Shown here piece by piece: positions 47,298-55,592 of a DNA stretch of 64,000 nucleotides; position 1 is the stretch's first letter, and the number at the start of each line of letters is the position of its first letter. The DNA lies in NCBI RefSeq assembly GCF_900091435.1, contig NZ_FMCS01000004.1, forward strand, positions 62,001-126,000, written 5' to 3'. The translations under genes and the position numbers were made by a program. This stretch comes from Micromonospora chaiyaphumensis (lineage in GTDB: Bacteria; Actinomycetota; Actinomycetes; Mycobacteriales; Micromonosporaceae). The notes under the pieces were generated by a model. The model saw only the letters and a program-made list of their open reading frames with translations, was not told where the DNA came from and ran no database searches.

Positions 47298-48506
47298 GTG
47301 AGGGTGCAGCGGCTGGTCGCCGCGCTGCTGGTGGCGCTGGTGGCCGGTTGCGGCCCGGCGGTCGCCGCCACCGACGACCGGGGCCTGTCCCTCGGCCCGG
47401 CGCCGCTGCGGCCGTACGCCGTGGGCGTGCGCCAGCTCGTCCTCGACCCCGGCGGCCCTCGCCCGCTACCGGTCACCGTCTGGTACCCGGCCGACCCCGC
47501 TGCCCCCATCCCCGCCACCGCCGGCCCGACCGGAGGCGCGGTGGCCGGCCCGAGCGGCGGCGCCGGGCCGGTGCCGCGGCGCGACGCGCCGGTCGCCGCC
47601 GGGCGGTTCCCGGTGGTCGTCTACAGCCACGGGCTGCACAGCCTCCCCGAGCTGCACGCCGCGCTGACCACCCGCTGGGCGGCGGCCGGGTTCGTGGTTG
47701 CCGCGCCGGCCTACCCGCGGACCAACCTGCGGGCGCGTGACTTCACCCGGGCCGACGTGCGGAACCAGCCCGCCGACGGCTGGCGGCTGATCCGCCACCT
47801 GGTCCGCCTCGACGCCCGGCCCGGTGACCCGCTCGCCGGGCACCTCGCGGTGGACCGGTTCGCCGCCGCCGGGCACTCGGCGGGCGGCTTCACCACGGCG
47901 GGCATGTTCACCTCGGGCCACTCGCCCCGGCTGCGCGCCGGAATCGTCATCGCGGGCGGCGGGCTGGCCGGCAGCTTCGCCGGCCCGGTGGCGCCCCTGC
48001 TCTTCGTGCACGGCGGCGCGGACCCGATCGTGCCCGAGTCGGTCGGCCGGGCTGCGTACGCCCGCAGTCTCGGGCCGGCGGTCTTCCTGGGCCTTCCCGG
48101 CCAGGGCCACGGCGAGTACCTGACCCCGGGCCGCCCCGGGTTCGCGCAGGTCCTCGCCACCACCACCGACTTCCTCCGGTGGACCCTCTACGCCGACCGC
48201 CGCGCCCGGGACCGGCTGCCCGCCGACGCCCTCCTCCCCGGCCTCACCACCCTCACCACCCGCGCCCTCCCCGCCCGCGCGTCATCCTCTCCACCTCGCC
48301 GATCCGGCGGTATCCGCCGAGCTGAAACCCCGCCAGATCGGCGAGCCGGAGTCGATCAAGGGCGGGAACCCTGCCACGTCGGCGAGCCGGAGTCGATCAA
48401 GGATGGGAAGGCGGCCGCACACCCCCGCGGCCGGGCGGTAGCCTCGCCCGGATGGACGGGCTGGCCGGGCGGCAACTCGACGCGATCCGCGAGGTGGTCG
48501 AGCTGA
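47298..48506 (+). CDS. Lipoprotein alpha/beta hydrolase with anomalous C-terminus
   Basis: 402 residues from the GTG at 47298 (47304 also possible). A lipoprotein signal ends LVAGC. The hydrolase core resembles PAF-acetylhydrolase/dienelactone-type enzymes, with VYSHGLHS, the nucleophile elbow GHSAGG, and DPIVPES plus GQGHGEY for the acid and histidine. It is paralogous to the gene starting at 49046. The last 75 or so residues (after LPADALLPGLTTLTTRAL) are Arg/Pro/Ser-rich, run through a 24-base repeat and overlap the next gene by 55 bases. The ancestral stop was therefore probably lost. Confidence 0.8.
   Translation: MRVQRLVAALLVALVAGCGPAVAATDDRGLSLGPAPLRPYAVGVRQLVLDPGGPRPLPVTVWYPADPAAPIPATAGPTGGAVAGPSGGAGPVPRRDAPVAAGRFPVVVYSHGLHSLPELHAALTTRWAAAGFVVAAPAYPRTNLRARDFTRADVRNQPADGWRLIRHLVRLDARPGDPLAGHLAVDRFAAAGHSAGGFTTAGMFTSGHSPRLRAGIVIAGGGLAGSFAGPVAPLLFVHGGADPIVPESVGRAAYARSLGPAVFLGLPGQGHGEYLTPGRPGFAQVLATTTDFLRWTLYADRRARDRLPADALLPGLTTLTTRALPARASSSPPRRSGGIRRAETPPDRRAGVDQGREPCHVGEPESIKDGKAAAHPRGRAVASPGWTGWPGGNSTRSARWSS
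48338..48402. repeat. 24-base direct repeats in an intergenic-type element
   Basis: A 24-base unit beginning TCGGCGAGCCGGAG occurs identically at 48338-48361 and 48379-48402, a 41-base period. It follows a GATCCGGCGGTATCCGCCGA segment of the kind I recall between Micromonospora genes. The hydrolase reading frame runs straight through it. Confidence 0.8.
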
Positions 48507-48979
48507 CCGGCGCGGCCGGGATCGCGGTGTGGCTGCGTGGCGGGTGGGCCATGGACTTCCACCTCGGCGCGGTGAGCCGGCCGCACGTGGACGTCGACTG
48601 GTACTGCTGGCGGCGCGAGGCCGGCCCGCTGGCGGCCCGGCTGGGCGGGCAGGGCTGGCGCCCCGACCCGCGGATGCCGGTCGAGCTGCAGCTCGAGCTG
48701 GTGCGCGGCGACGTCGAGCTGAGCTTCGCGTACCTGGACCGGGATCCGGCGGGCCGGGTGGTGGTCGGGTCCGGGCCGTGGGCCGGCACCCCGCTGCCGG
48801 AGGGGATGCTGGACGCGCCACCGGGCCGGATCGGCCCGCACACCGCCCCGGTGATCAGCGTCGCCGCCCAGATCGAGTTCAAGGAGATGTACCCCGTCTG
48901 GATGCCCGAGCGGCCACGCCGGGCCAAGGACGCCGCTGACCTGGCCCGCCTGCGCGGGAGCCGGCCGCCGACCGGGTGA
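48452..48979 (+). CDS. Aminoglycoside nucleotidyltransferase-like protein
   Basis: 175 residues. The pol-beta nucleotidyltransferase signature is visible as LRGGWAMDFHLG (29-40) followed by HVDVDWYCW, with the two metal-binding aspartates. A later strand supplies the third acidic residue (VELQLELVRGDVELSF), and FKEMYP with RAKDAADLA closes the fold. It resembles the AadB/LinB-like family (PF10706), but resistance activity is unproven. It sits between two paralogous hydrolases and overlaps the first. Confidence 0.8.
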   Translation: MDGLAGRQLDAIREVVELTGAAGIAVWLRGGWAMDFHLGAVSRPHVDVDWYCWRREAGPLAARLGGQGWRPDPRMPVELQLELVRGDVELSFAYLDRDPAGRVVVGSGPWAGTPLPEGMLDAPPGRIGPHTAPVISVAAQIEFKEMYPVWMPERPRRAKDAADLARLRGSRPPTG

Positions 48980-49045
48980 GGCGAACGCGTCACGCTGGGT
49001 GCGATGCCGGCCGGCCGGCGGGGAGCGCGAGGCACAATCGTGTTC

Positions 49046-50011
49046 ATGCGCCGTCGCCCTGCCGCCCTGGTCACCGCCGCCGCCCTGCTCAGCACGGGTC
49101 TGGCCGGCTGTTCGGGCGGGACCGCCCCGGCCGGGCGTCCCGCCCCCGACGCGCCGCCGGTGGCCACCACCCCCGCGCCGCGGGTGCCCGCCGGGCACGC
49201 GCCCACCGAGAGCTTCGCGGTCGGCGTACGCCAGTTGAAGCTGAACCGCGACGGCGACCGCCCGCTGCCGGTGACCCTCTGGTACCCGGCGCGGGGCGAG
49301 GCCGGTGGCACCGCGGAGCGGTCCGCGCCGGCGGCGGCCGGGCGGTTCCCCGTGGTGCTGTTCAGCCACGGGCTTGGCGGCCGGCCGGAGGACTACCAGG
49401 TGCTGCTGACCCGCTGGGCGGCGGCCGGGTTCGTGGTGGCCGCGCCGAAGTTCCCGCACACCGGCGCCGGGGGTGACGGCAACCCGCTCGACGTGCTCAA
49501 CCAGCCGGCCGACGTGTCGTACGTGCTGACCCAGGTGCTCGCGCTCGACGGCCGGGCGGGTGACCCGCTGCGCGGCCGGCTGGACCCGGAGCGGGTGGCC
49601 GCGACCGGGCACAGTGCCGGCGGGGTGACCACGATCGGGCTGTTCACGGCGGGCCGGGACGAGCGCCTGGACGCCGGCATCGTGTTCGCCGGCACGGCGC
49701 TCGGCGTCGGCACCGCGTTCGCCGGCGCGGCGGCCCCGCAGCTCTTCGTGCACGGCGAGGCCGACGAGGTGGTGGGCTACGCCGCGGGCAAGGCGGTCTA
49801 CGACGCGGTGCCCTGGCCGAAGGCGATGCTCAGCCTGCCGAAGGGCGACCACGGGCGGGCCCTGCTCAGCGACGGCAAGGCGCTGCGGGTGGTCGCCGAC
49901 ACCACCGTCGAGTTCCTCCGCTGGACGCTCTACGGCGACGCGGCGGCGAAGAAGCGGCTCCCGGCCGACGCGACCCGCGGCGGCCTGGCCACCCTGGACG
50001 ACCATCTCTGA
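49046..50011 (+). CDS. Lipoprotein alpha/beta hydrolase
   Basis: 321 residues from the ATG at 49046. The lipobox is LAGC near residue 25, followed by a Pro/Ala-rich spacer. The hydrolase core shares VGVRQL, LPVT(V/L)WYPA, RWAAAGFVVAAP and GHSAGG with the protein starting at 47298, so the two are paralogues. EADEVVG and KGDHGRAL hold the probable acid and histidine. It ends normally (LATLDDHL). Probably an extracytoplasmic esterase; substrate unknown. Confidence 0.87.
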   Translation: MRRRPAALVTAAALLSTGLAGCSGGTAPAGRPAPDAPPVATTPAPRVPAGHAPTESFAVGVRQLKLNRDGDRPLPVTLWYPARGEAGGTAERSAPAAAGRFPVVLFSHGLGGRPEDYQVLLTRWAAAGFVVAAPKFPHTGAGGDGNPLDVLNQPADVSYVLTQVLALDGRAGDPLRGRLDPERVAATGHSAGGVTTIGLFTAGRDERLDAGIVFAGTALGVGTAFAGAAAPQLFVHGEADEVVGYAAGKAVYDAVPWPKAMLSLPKGDHGRALLSDGKALRVVADTTVEFLRWTLYGDAAAKKRLPADATRGGLATLDDHL

Positions 50012-50037
50012 CCGGTCGCCCAGGGCGGCGGCGCCGG

Positions 50038-50991
50038 TCAGGCGGTGTGGTCGACGACGACCTTGCCGAAGACGTCACCGGAGTTCAGGCGGGCGAAGGC
50101 GTCCTCGATCCGGCTGAACGGCACCACGGTGTCCACCACCGGGCGCACCTCGTGCTCGGCGCAGAACGCCAGGAGCTGGGTCAGCTCGTCGGGGGTGCCC
50201 ATCGAGGTGCCGAGGATCTCCAGCTGCATGGCGAAGACCCGGCGCAGGTTGACCTTGGGTTCGTGGCCGGCGGTGGCGCCGGAGACCACGATCCGGGCCA
50301 TCGGGGCGGCCGACTTCAGCGAGTGGTCGAAGGTGGCCGCGCCGACCGTCTCGATGACCACGTCGACCCGCTCGGGCAGCCGGGCACCGGGCTCCAGGGC
50401 GGTCGCGCCCAGCTCCGTGATCCGCTCGCGCTTGGCGGCGTCGCGGCTGGTCGCGTACACCCGCTTGCCCAGGGCCACGCCGAGCGCGACGGCCGCCGTG
50501 GCCACGCCGCCCCCGGCCCCCTGGACCAGCACCGACTCGCCGTCGCCGACCCGGCCCCGGGTGGTGAGCATCCGCCACGCGGTGAGCCAGGCCGTGGGCA
50601 GGCAGGCCGCGTCGGTCGCCGAGAGGCCGTCGGGCAGCGGGAGCAGGTTCATCCGGGGTACGGCCACCCGCTCGGCGAACGTGCCGGGGAAGTGCTCGGA
50701 GAGGATGGAGACCCCGCGGGGGTCGCCCCGGGTGGGCACCACCGGGTAGACGACCACCTCGTTGCCGTCCGGGTCGACGCCGACCGCGTCGCAGCCGAGG
50801 ATCATGGGGAGCTGGTCGGCGGTGAGGCCCACCCCGCGCAGCGACCAGAGGTCGTGGTGGTTGAGCGAGCTGGCCCGGACCTGCACGGTGACCCAGTCGT
50901 CCTGCGGGTGGGTCGGCTCGGGGCGGTCGCCGACGGTGAGCGCGGCGAGCGGGTTGTCGGCGTCGAAGGCCGAGGCGAAGGCGGCACGCAT
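50038..50991 (-). CDS. Zinc-type alcohol dehydrogenase/quinone oxidoreductase
   Basis: 317 residues from the ATG at 50991. It is an MDR-superfamily member: SSLNHHDLWSLRG, LGCDAVG, the nucleotide-binding loop VQGAGGGVATAAVALG, and KVVV near the C-terminus. The structural-zinc cysteine cluster is absent, as in quinone reductases, while a catalytic-zinc-like GCDAVG remains. It probably reduces enones or quinones with NADPH. Confidence 0.88.
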   Translation of the reverse strand: MRAAFASAFDADNPLAALTVGDRPEPTHPQDDWVTVQVRASSLNHHDLWSLRGVGLTADQLPMILGCDAVGVDPDGNEVVVYPVVPTRGDPRGVSILSEHFPGTFAERVAVPRMNLLPLPDGLSATDAACLPTAWLTAWRMLTTRGRVGDGESVLVQGAGGGVATAAVALGVALGKRVYATSRDAAKRERITELGATALEPGARLPERVDVVIETVGAATFDHSLKSAAPMARIVVSGATAGHEPKVNLRRVFAMQLEILGTSMGTPDELTQLLAFCAEHEVRPVVDTVVPFSRIEDAFARLNSGDVFGKVVVDHTA

Positions 50992-51018
50992 GATCGGCAC
51001 CGTAACAAGCTGAGCGCG

Positions 51019-51068
51019 CGTTAAGAAGGGGACCTTCCCCACAAAAGCCGTGCGGAGGGCCCCCTTCC
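51019..51068. repeat. Intergenic inverted element (AAGAAGGGG/CCCCCTTCC)
   Basis: CGTTAAGAAGGGGACCTTCCCC leads into GGAGGGCCCCCTTCC. The outer AAGAAGGGG and CCCCCTTCC arms can pair, and inner GGGGA/TCCCC offers an alternative hairpin. It resembles a GTTAAGAAGGGGCCCTTCC-type element common in Micromonosporaceae. It separates two minus-strand genes and may terminate the malic enzyme transcript. Confidence 0.6.
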
Positions 51069-51075
51069 AGGACGT

Positions 51076-52251
51076 TCAGCGGCGGGCGACCCCGTCGCGG
51101 CGGGCCGCCTCGGCGACCGCCTCGGCGACGGCGGGGGCGACCCGCGGGTCGAGCGGAGAGGGCACGATCGCCTCCGGCGTCAGCGACTCGGCCACCACGT
51201 TCGCGATGGCGTCGGCCGCGGCCACCTTCATCCCGTCGGTGATCCGGGTGGCCCGGGCGTCCAGCGCGCCACGGAACACGCCGGGGAAGGCGAGCACGTT
51301 GTTGATCTGGTTCGGGTAGTCGCTGCGCCCGGTGGCGACAACGGCCACGTGCCGGGCAGCCACCTCGGGGTGCACCTCCGGGGTCGGGTTGGCCAGCGCG
51401 AAGACGATGCCTCCGGGGGCCATGCCGGCCACCGCCGCCTCCGGGATCTGCCCGCCGGAGACGCCGACCAGGACGTCCGCACCGCGCAGCGCCTCGGTGA
51501 TGTCGCCCTGCCGCCCGTCGGCGTTGGTGGTCTCGGCCAGCTCGGCCTTGGTCCCGGTCAGCTCACGGTGCCGGCCGATGATGCCCCGGGAGTCGCACAC
51601 CACCACCTGGTCGGGGTTGACGCCCCCGGCGACCAGCATCTTCGTCACCGCCACGCCGGCCGCGCCGGCGCCGCTGACCGCCACCCGCAGGTCGCCCAGC
51701 TTGCGGTTGAGCAGGGTGGCCGCGTTGCGCAGGGCGGCCAGCACCACGATGGCGGTGCCGTGCTGGTCGTCGTGGAAGACCGGGATGGGCAGTGCCTCGT
51801 CGAGCCGGCGCTCCACCTCGAAGCACCGCGGGGCGCTGATGTCCTCCAGGTTGATCCCGCCGAACGAGGGGGCGAGGGCCCGCACCGTCGCCACGATCTC
51901 GTCCACGTCCTGGGTGTCCAGACAGATCGGTACGGCGTCCACGCCCGCGAACTGCTTGAACAGCACCGCCTTGCCCTCCATGACGGGCAGCGCCGCGCGG
52001 GGGCCGATGTTGCCCAGGCCGAGCACGGCGGAGCCGTCGGTGACCACGGCGACGGTGTGCGACACCCACGTGTAGTCGTCGGCGAGGTCGGGGTCGGCGG
52101 CGATCGCCTCGCAGACCCGGGCCACACCCGGGGTGTACGCGAGGGAGAGGTCCTCCCGGCTGGTGAGCGGCACGGTCGAGGCGACGGCCATCTTGCCGCC
52201 GAGGTGCAGCCGGAAAACGGGATCAGCGGGGTCCGGGGTGGACGTAGGCAT
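51076..52251 (-). CDS. NAD(P)-dependent malic enzyme
   Basis: 391 residues, the short form without a PTA-like domain. It decarboxylates malate to pyruvate with NAD or NADP and a divalent metal. Motifs: YTPGVARVCEAI, VVTDGSAVLGLGNIGP, the metal site FHDDQHGTA, the dinucleotide loop VSGAGAAGVAV and FALANPTPEV with YPNQINNVLAFPG. Cofactor choice is not certain from sequence. Confidence 0.95.
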   Translation of the reverse strand: MPTSTPDPADPVFRLHLGGKMAVASTVPLTSREDLSLAYTPGVARVCEAIAADPDLADDYTWVSHTVAVVTDGSAVLGLGNIGPRAALPVMEGKAVLFKQFAGVDAVPICLDTQDVDEIVATVRALAPSFGGINLEDISAPRCFEVERRLDEALPIPVFHDDQHGTAIVVLAALRNAATLLNRKLGDLRVAVSGAGAAGVAVTKMLVAGGVNPDQVVVCDSRGIIGRHRELTGTKAELAETTNADGRQGDITEALRGADVLVGVSGGQIPEAAVAGMAPGGIVFALANPTPEVHPEVAARHVAVVATGRSDYPNQINNVLAFPGVFRGALDARATRITDGMKVAAADAIANVVAESLTPEAIVPSPLDPRVAPAVAEAVAEAARRDGVARR

Positions 52252-52391
52252 CGGTGACTCCAGGATCTGTCGAGCAGACGGACCGGCCGGCTCGGCACGC
52301 GCGGTCAGCGGCCAGCGGGGCGGCGGTGCGGGGGGTCACCCGGGCACTTTCCGAGCATAGTCACGCATGCCGCACCAGGGTGTGATCGGGG

Positions 52392-52736
52392 TCATATCCG
52401 ACGGGGCCCGCCGGTGACCCGGCCGGGACGCGGCCAGTACCGGAGGACCACCCGCCCGCACACGTCCGCCACCCCGTACGCCCGGGAGTCGTCGGTGACC
52501 AGGCCGTTGTCGCCGCGCAGCCACCAGCCCCCGTCCTGCCGGCGGATCGCCCGCTTGACGACCAGCAGGTCGGGGCGGCTGCGGAAGACCGCCACCACCA
52601 CGTCGCCGGGGCGCACCGGTCGACCCCCGGTACGCACCAGCACGGCGTCGCCGTGCCGCAGGGTCGGCGCCATGGACGGGCCGGTGACCAGGATCGGCAC
52701 CAGCGGCCCGCGCAGTCGGTGATCCACCGCACCCAC
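52392..52736 (-). CDS. sodX: Nickel-type SOD maturation protease
   Basis: 114 residues, GTG start. It is an S26-like signal peptidase without an N-terminal membrane helix: catalytic serine in TGPSMAPTLRHGD (near 20), lysine in VVKRAIRR (near 62), and LRGDNGLVTDDSRAYG. The divergent position opposite sodN is characteristic of SodX, which is thought to remove the SodN leader and expose the N-terminal His that binds nickel. Confidence 0.92.
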   Translation of the reverse strand: MGAVDHRLRGPLVPILVTGPSMAPTLRHGDAVLVRTGGRPVRPGDVVVAVFRSRPDLLVVKRAIRRQDGGWWLRGDNGLVTDDSRAYGVADVCGRVVLRYWPRPGRVTGGPRRI

Positions 52737-52820
52737 GGGGTTTCACCTCCCGCCCGCCGGGGAGCATCTCCAGGAGTAGTGTCGTCTTGGATCATCGCAA
52801 ACATCCCATGGAGGACCCTG

Positions 52821-53225
52821 ATGCGCCTTCCCCGCATCCTTACGCCCCGTGTGACCGCCAGCGCCCACTGCGACCTGCCGTGCGGCGTCTACGACCCGGC
52901 GCAGGCCCGGATCGAGGCCGAGTCGGTCAAAATGATCTGCGAGAAGTACCAGGCCAACACCGACCCGGAGTACCGCACCCGGGCCATCCTGATCAAGGAG
53001 CAGCGGGCCGAGCTGGTCAAGCACCACCTGTGGGTGCTCTGGACCGACTACTTCAAGCCGCAGCACTTCGAGAAGTACCCGCACCTGCACCAGCTCTTCA
53101 ACGAGACCACCAAGCTCGCCGGCTCGGCGGGCGCCAAGGGCAGCATGGACCCGGCCGTCGCCGACCAGCTGCTGCAGAAGATCGATGAGATCGCCAAGAT
53201 CTTCTGGGAGACCAAGCAGGCGTGA
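52821..53225 (+). CDS. sodN: Nickel superoxide dismutase
   Basis: 134 residues from the ATG at 52821. A 15-residue leader ends TASA; cleavage exposes HCDLPCGVYD, the nickel hook with His1, Cys2 and Cys6. The helical remainder includes KYQANTDPEYRTRA and HLWVLWTDYFKP, as in the Streptomyces enzyme. It removes superoxide in the cytoplasm. TAGTGT at 52777 is a plausible -10. Its stop overlaps the next start (GTGA), so the GNAT gene is co-translated. Confidence 0.97.
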   Translation: MRLPRILTPRVTASAHCDLPCGVYDPAQARIEAESVKMICEKYQANTDPEYRTRAILIKEQRAELVKHHLWVLWTDYFKPQHFEKYPHLHQLFNETTKLAGSAGAKGSMDPAVADQLLQKIDEIAKIFWETKQA

Positions 53226-53746
53226 GCCTGCCCGCCCAGGCACCGACGATCCGGCCGGCGCGTCCCGAGGACGTGCCGGCCGTCGTCGCGATGGTGCACG
53301 AACTCGCCGACTACGAACGCGCCCCCGAGCAGTGCCACCTCACCGAGGAGCAGCTGACCGCCGCGCTCTTTGGTCCGGCGCCGGCCCTGTTCGGGCACGT
53401 CGCGGTCGATCCCGCCGGCCAGCCGATCGGCTTCGCCCTCTGGTTCCTGAATTTCTCCACGTGGGAGGGCGTGCACGGCGTCTACCTGGAGGACCTGTAC
53501 GTCCGGCCGGCCGCCCGGGGCACCGGCGCGGGCCGGCTGCTGCTCGCCACCCTCGCCGCGATCTGCGTCGAGCGCGGCTACCGGCGGCTCGAGTGGTGGA
53601 TGCTCAACTGGAACCCGGCCGCCCGCTTCTACGCCGCCATCGGCGCCGCGCCCATGGACGAGTGGGTGCCGTACCGGCTGGCCGGGACGGCGCTGCACGA
53701 CCTCGCGGCGCAGGCGACGGCAGCCCCCACGCGGCCGGACGCCTGA
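53222..53746 (+). CDS. GNAT-family N-acetyltransferase (diamine/thialysine type)
   Basis: 174 residues, GTG start overlapping the sodN stop. It resembles spermidine/thialysine acetyltransferases: MVHELADYERAPEQC, WFLNFSTWEGVHGVYLEDLYVRP and ARGTGAGRLLLATLA, then WMLNWNPAARFYAAIGA. Coupling to sodN is unusual for an acetyltransferase; a function in the same stress response is possible but not shown. Confidence 0.88.
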   Translation: MSLPAQAPTIRPARPEDVPAVVAMVHELADYERAPEQCHLTEEQLTAALFGPAPALFGHVAVDPAGQPIGFALWFLNFSTWEGVHGVYLEDLYVRPAARGTGAGRLLLATLAAICVERGYRRLEWWMLNWNPAARFYAAIGAAPMDEWVPYRLAGTALHDLAAQATAAPTRPDA

Positions 53747-53778
53747 GCGGGTAGAGTCCCGCACCGGGGGGATGAGGC

Positions 53779-54186
53779 GTGACTCAACTGACCGGCCAGC
53801 CGATGACGGACGACGACATCGTGCACCTCACGGTGCCCGCCGACGGCGGCTACCTGGGCGTGCTGCGCACCGCCACCGCCGGTCTCGCGGCCCGGCTCCA
53901 ATTCGCCCTCGACGAGATCGAGGACCTGCGCATCGCCGTCGACGAGGCGTGCGCCATGCTGCTCGCCATCGCCACCCGCGACGCCGAGCTGGAGTGCCGC
54001 TTCGCGGTCACCGAGGACGCGCTCACCGTCGAGGTGACCGTGCCGACCGTGCGGGGCGCCACGCTCCCCTCGGAGTCGTCCTTCGCCTGGAAGGTGCTCA
54101 CCGCGCTGACCACCTCGGCGAGCGCCCGGGCCGCCGACGGCCGGGCCACCATCGCCCTGCTCACCCGCCGCGCCTCCGGCTACTGA
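53779..54186 (+). CDS. RsbW-like anti-sigma factor/ATP-binding protein
   Basis: 135 residues, GTG start. It is a GHKL-fold anti-sigma regulatory factor: IVHLTVPADGGYLGVLRTATAGLAARL and the N-box DLRIAVDEACAMLL, as in RsbW/UsfX relatives. The later G-box is poorly defined. Such proteins bind a SigB/SigF-type sigma factor and an anti-anti-sigma. No sigma gene follows; the next gene is convergent. Confidence 0.85.
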   Translation: MTQLTGQPMTDDDIVHLTVPADGGYLGVLRTATAGLAARLQFALDEIEDLRIAVDEACAMLLAIATRDAELECRFAVTEDALTVEVTVPTVRGATLPSESSFAWKVLTALTTSASARAADGRATIALLTRRASGY

Positions 54187-54208
54187 CCGTTCCGGCCCGG
54201 CGCGGGCG

Positions 54209-54598
54209 TCAGTCGAAGCCGAGCGCCCGGTTGGTCGGCGTGCTCACCAGCAGGCCGGCGACGCCGAGGCCGAGCACCATGAGCGGCACACCCAACCAGC
54301 CGAGCCCGCCCTGGATCATGTACCAGCCGATCGGCAGCAGCATGAGCTGGAGCACGATGGCCGGCGCCCGGGCCCCGGACCGGCGACGGCCCAGCGCGGC
54401 GCCGAGCGCCCAGAGCACCGCCGCCCCGCCGATCGCGAACGCGGTCACCAGCAGCGCCGAGGTCAGGTGGGTCGTGCGTGCCGTCAGGTCGGACCAGATC
54501 AGCCAGGCCGCGACCAGGCCGAGCGCCACCGCCTCGGCGCGCAGCAGGAGCACCGCCCAGCGGAGCGTGCCGGGGACCGGCCCGGAGTCGATCGTCAC
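54209..54598 (-). CDS. Four-helix membrane protein of unknown function
   Basis: 129 residues from the GTG at 54598. Hydrophobic segments occur at about 12-33, 42-65, 78-95 and 98-118. No conserved family recognised. It diverges from the DagK-like gene across 43 bases and converges with the RsbW-like gene. Confidence 0.72.
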   Translation of the reverse strand: MTIDSGPVPGTLRWAVLLLRAEAVALGLVAAWLIWSDLTARTTHLTSALLVTAFAIGGAAVLWALGAALGRRRSGARAPAIVLQLMLLPIGWYMIQGGLGWLGVPLMVLGLGVAGLLVSTPTNRALGFD

Positions 54599-54641
54599 GC
54601 GCGACACGATACCCGTGGGTAGGCGCGGTACAGTGCCGCCC

Positions 54642-55592
54642 ATGCGCGCCGTCCTGGTGGTCAATCCGAAGGCCACCACCACCAGCGAGCGCAGCCGGGA
54701 CGTGCTGGTCCGGGCACTGCGCAGCGAAGTCGACCTCTCGGTGCGGTACACGCGCCGGCGCGGTCACGCCATGGACCTGGCGCGGGAGGCCGCCCAGGAG
54801 GGCGTCGACCTGGTGGTGACGCTCGGTGGCGACGGCACGGTCAACGAGGTGGTGAACGGCCTGATGGCCGCCGAGCCGCCGACCTTCCGCACCGGGCAGA
54901 CCCCGGCGGAGCGGCTGCCGGCGCTGGCCACCGTCCCGGGCGGCTCGACGAACGTCTTCGCCCGGGCCCTGGGCCTGCCGCGGGAGTGGCCGGACGGGAC
55001 CAGCATGATCCTGGAGGGGCTGCGGCTTGGCCGTTCCCGCACCATCGGGCTGGGCCGCGCCGACGACCGCTACTTCACCTTCTGCGCGGGCTTCGGCATC
55101 GACGCGGCCGTCATCCAGCGGGTCGAGCGGGCCCGGAAGCGGGGCCGGGTGTCGACGCCGGCGCTCTACTTCCGCTCGACGGTGAGCCAGTACTTCCTCG
55201 CCTCGGACCGGCGGCACCCGTCCATCAGCCTGGAGCGGCCGGGCGAGGCCGCCGAGACCGACCTGGGCACGGTCATCATCCAGAACACCGCGCCGTGGAC
55301 GTACCTGGGCGACCGGGAGATCAACCCGAACCCGGAGGCGTCGTTCGACCTCGGGCTGGACGTGCTCGCCATGCGTCGGCTCAAGGTGGCCAGCACGGCA
55401 CGGACGGTGACCCAGTTCTTCGCCCGGCAGCCCGATCCACACGGTCGTGGGGTGCTCCGGCTGCACGACGTCGCGGAGTTCACCCTGCTCTCGGCCCGCC
55501 CGCTGGCCTTCCAGCTGGACGGCGACTACCTCGGCGAGCGGGAAAAAGTCAGATTCGCATCCGTCCCTGCCGCACTGAGAGTAATCTGCTAG
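54642..55592 (+). CDS. Diacylglycerol/lipid kinase family protein
   Basis: 316 residues from the ATG at 54642, with TACAGT nine bases upstream as a likely leaderless -10. The DAGK catalytic domain has LVVNPKATT at the N-terminus, VTLGGDGTVNEVVNG near 63, PGGSTNVFARALG near 104 and FCAGFGIDAAV near 149. A C-terminal YegS-like domain ends FQLDGDYLGE. It phosphorylates diacylglycerol or a related lipid (for example in lipid recycling). Substrate unproven. Confidence 0.9.
   Translation: MRAVLVVNPKATTTSERSRDVLVRALRSEVDLSVRYTRRRGHAMDLAREAAQEGVDLVVTLGGDGTVNEVVNGLMAAEPPTFRTGQTPAERLPALATVPGGSTNVFARALGLPREWPDGTSMILEGLRLGRSRTIGLGRADDRYFTFCAGFGIDAAVIQRVERARKRGRVSTPALYFRSTVSQYFLASDRRHPSISLERPGEAAETDLGTVIIQNTAPWTYLGDREINPNPEASFDLGLDVLAMRRLKVASTARTVTQFFARQPDPHGRGVLRLHDVAEFTLLSARPLAFQLDGDYLGEREKVRFASVPAALRVIC

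Noticed and set aside
52774..52820. Nur box before sodN
   Set aside because: TTGGATCATCGCAA only loosely resembles the nickel-regulator consensus and lacks the repeated TTGCA half sites.
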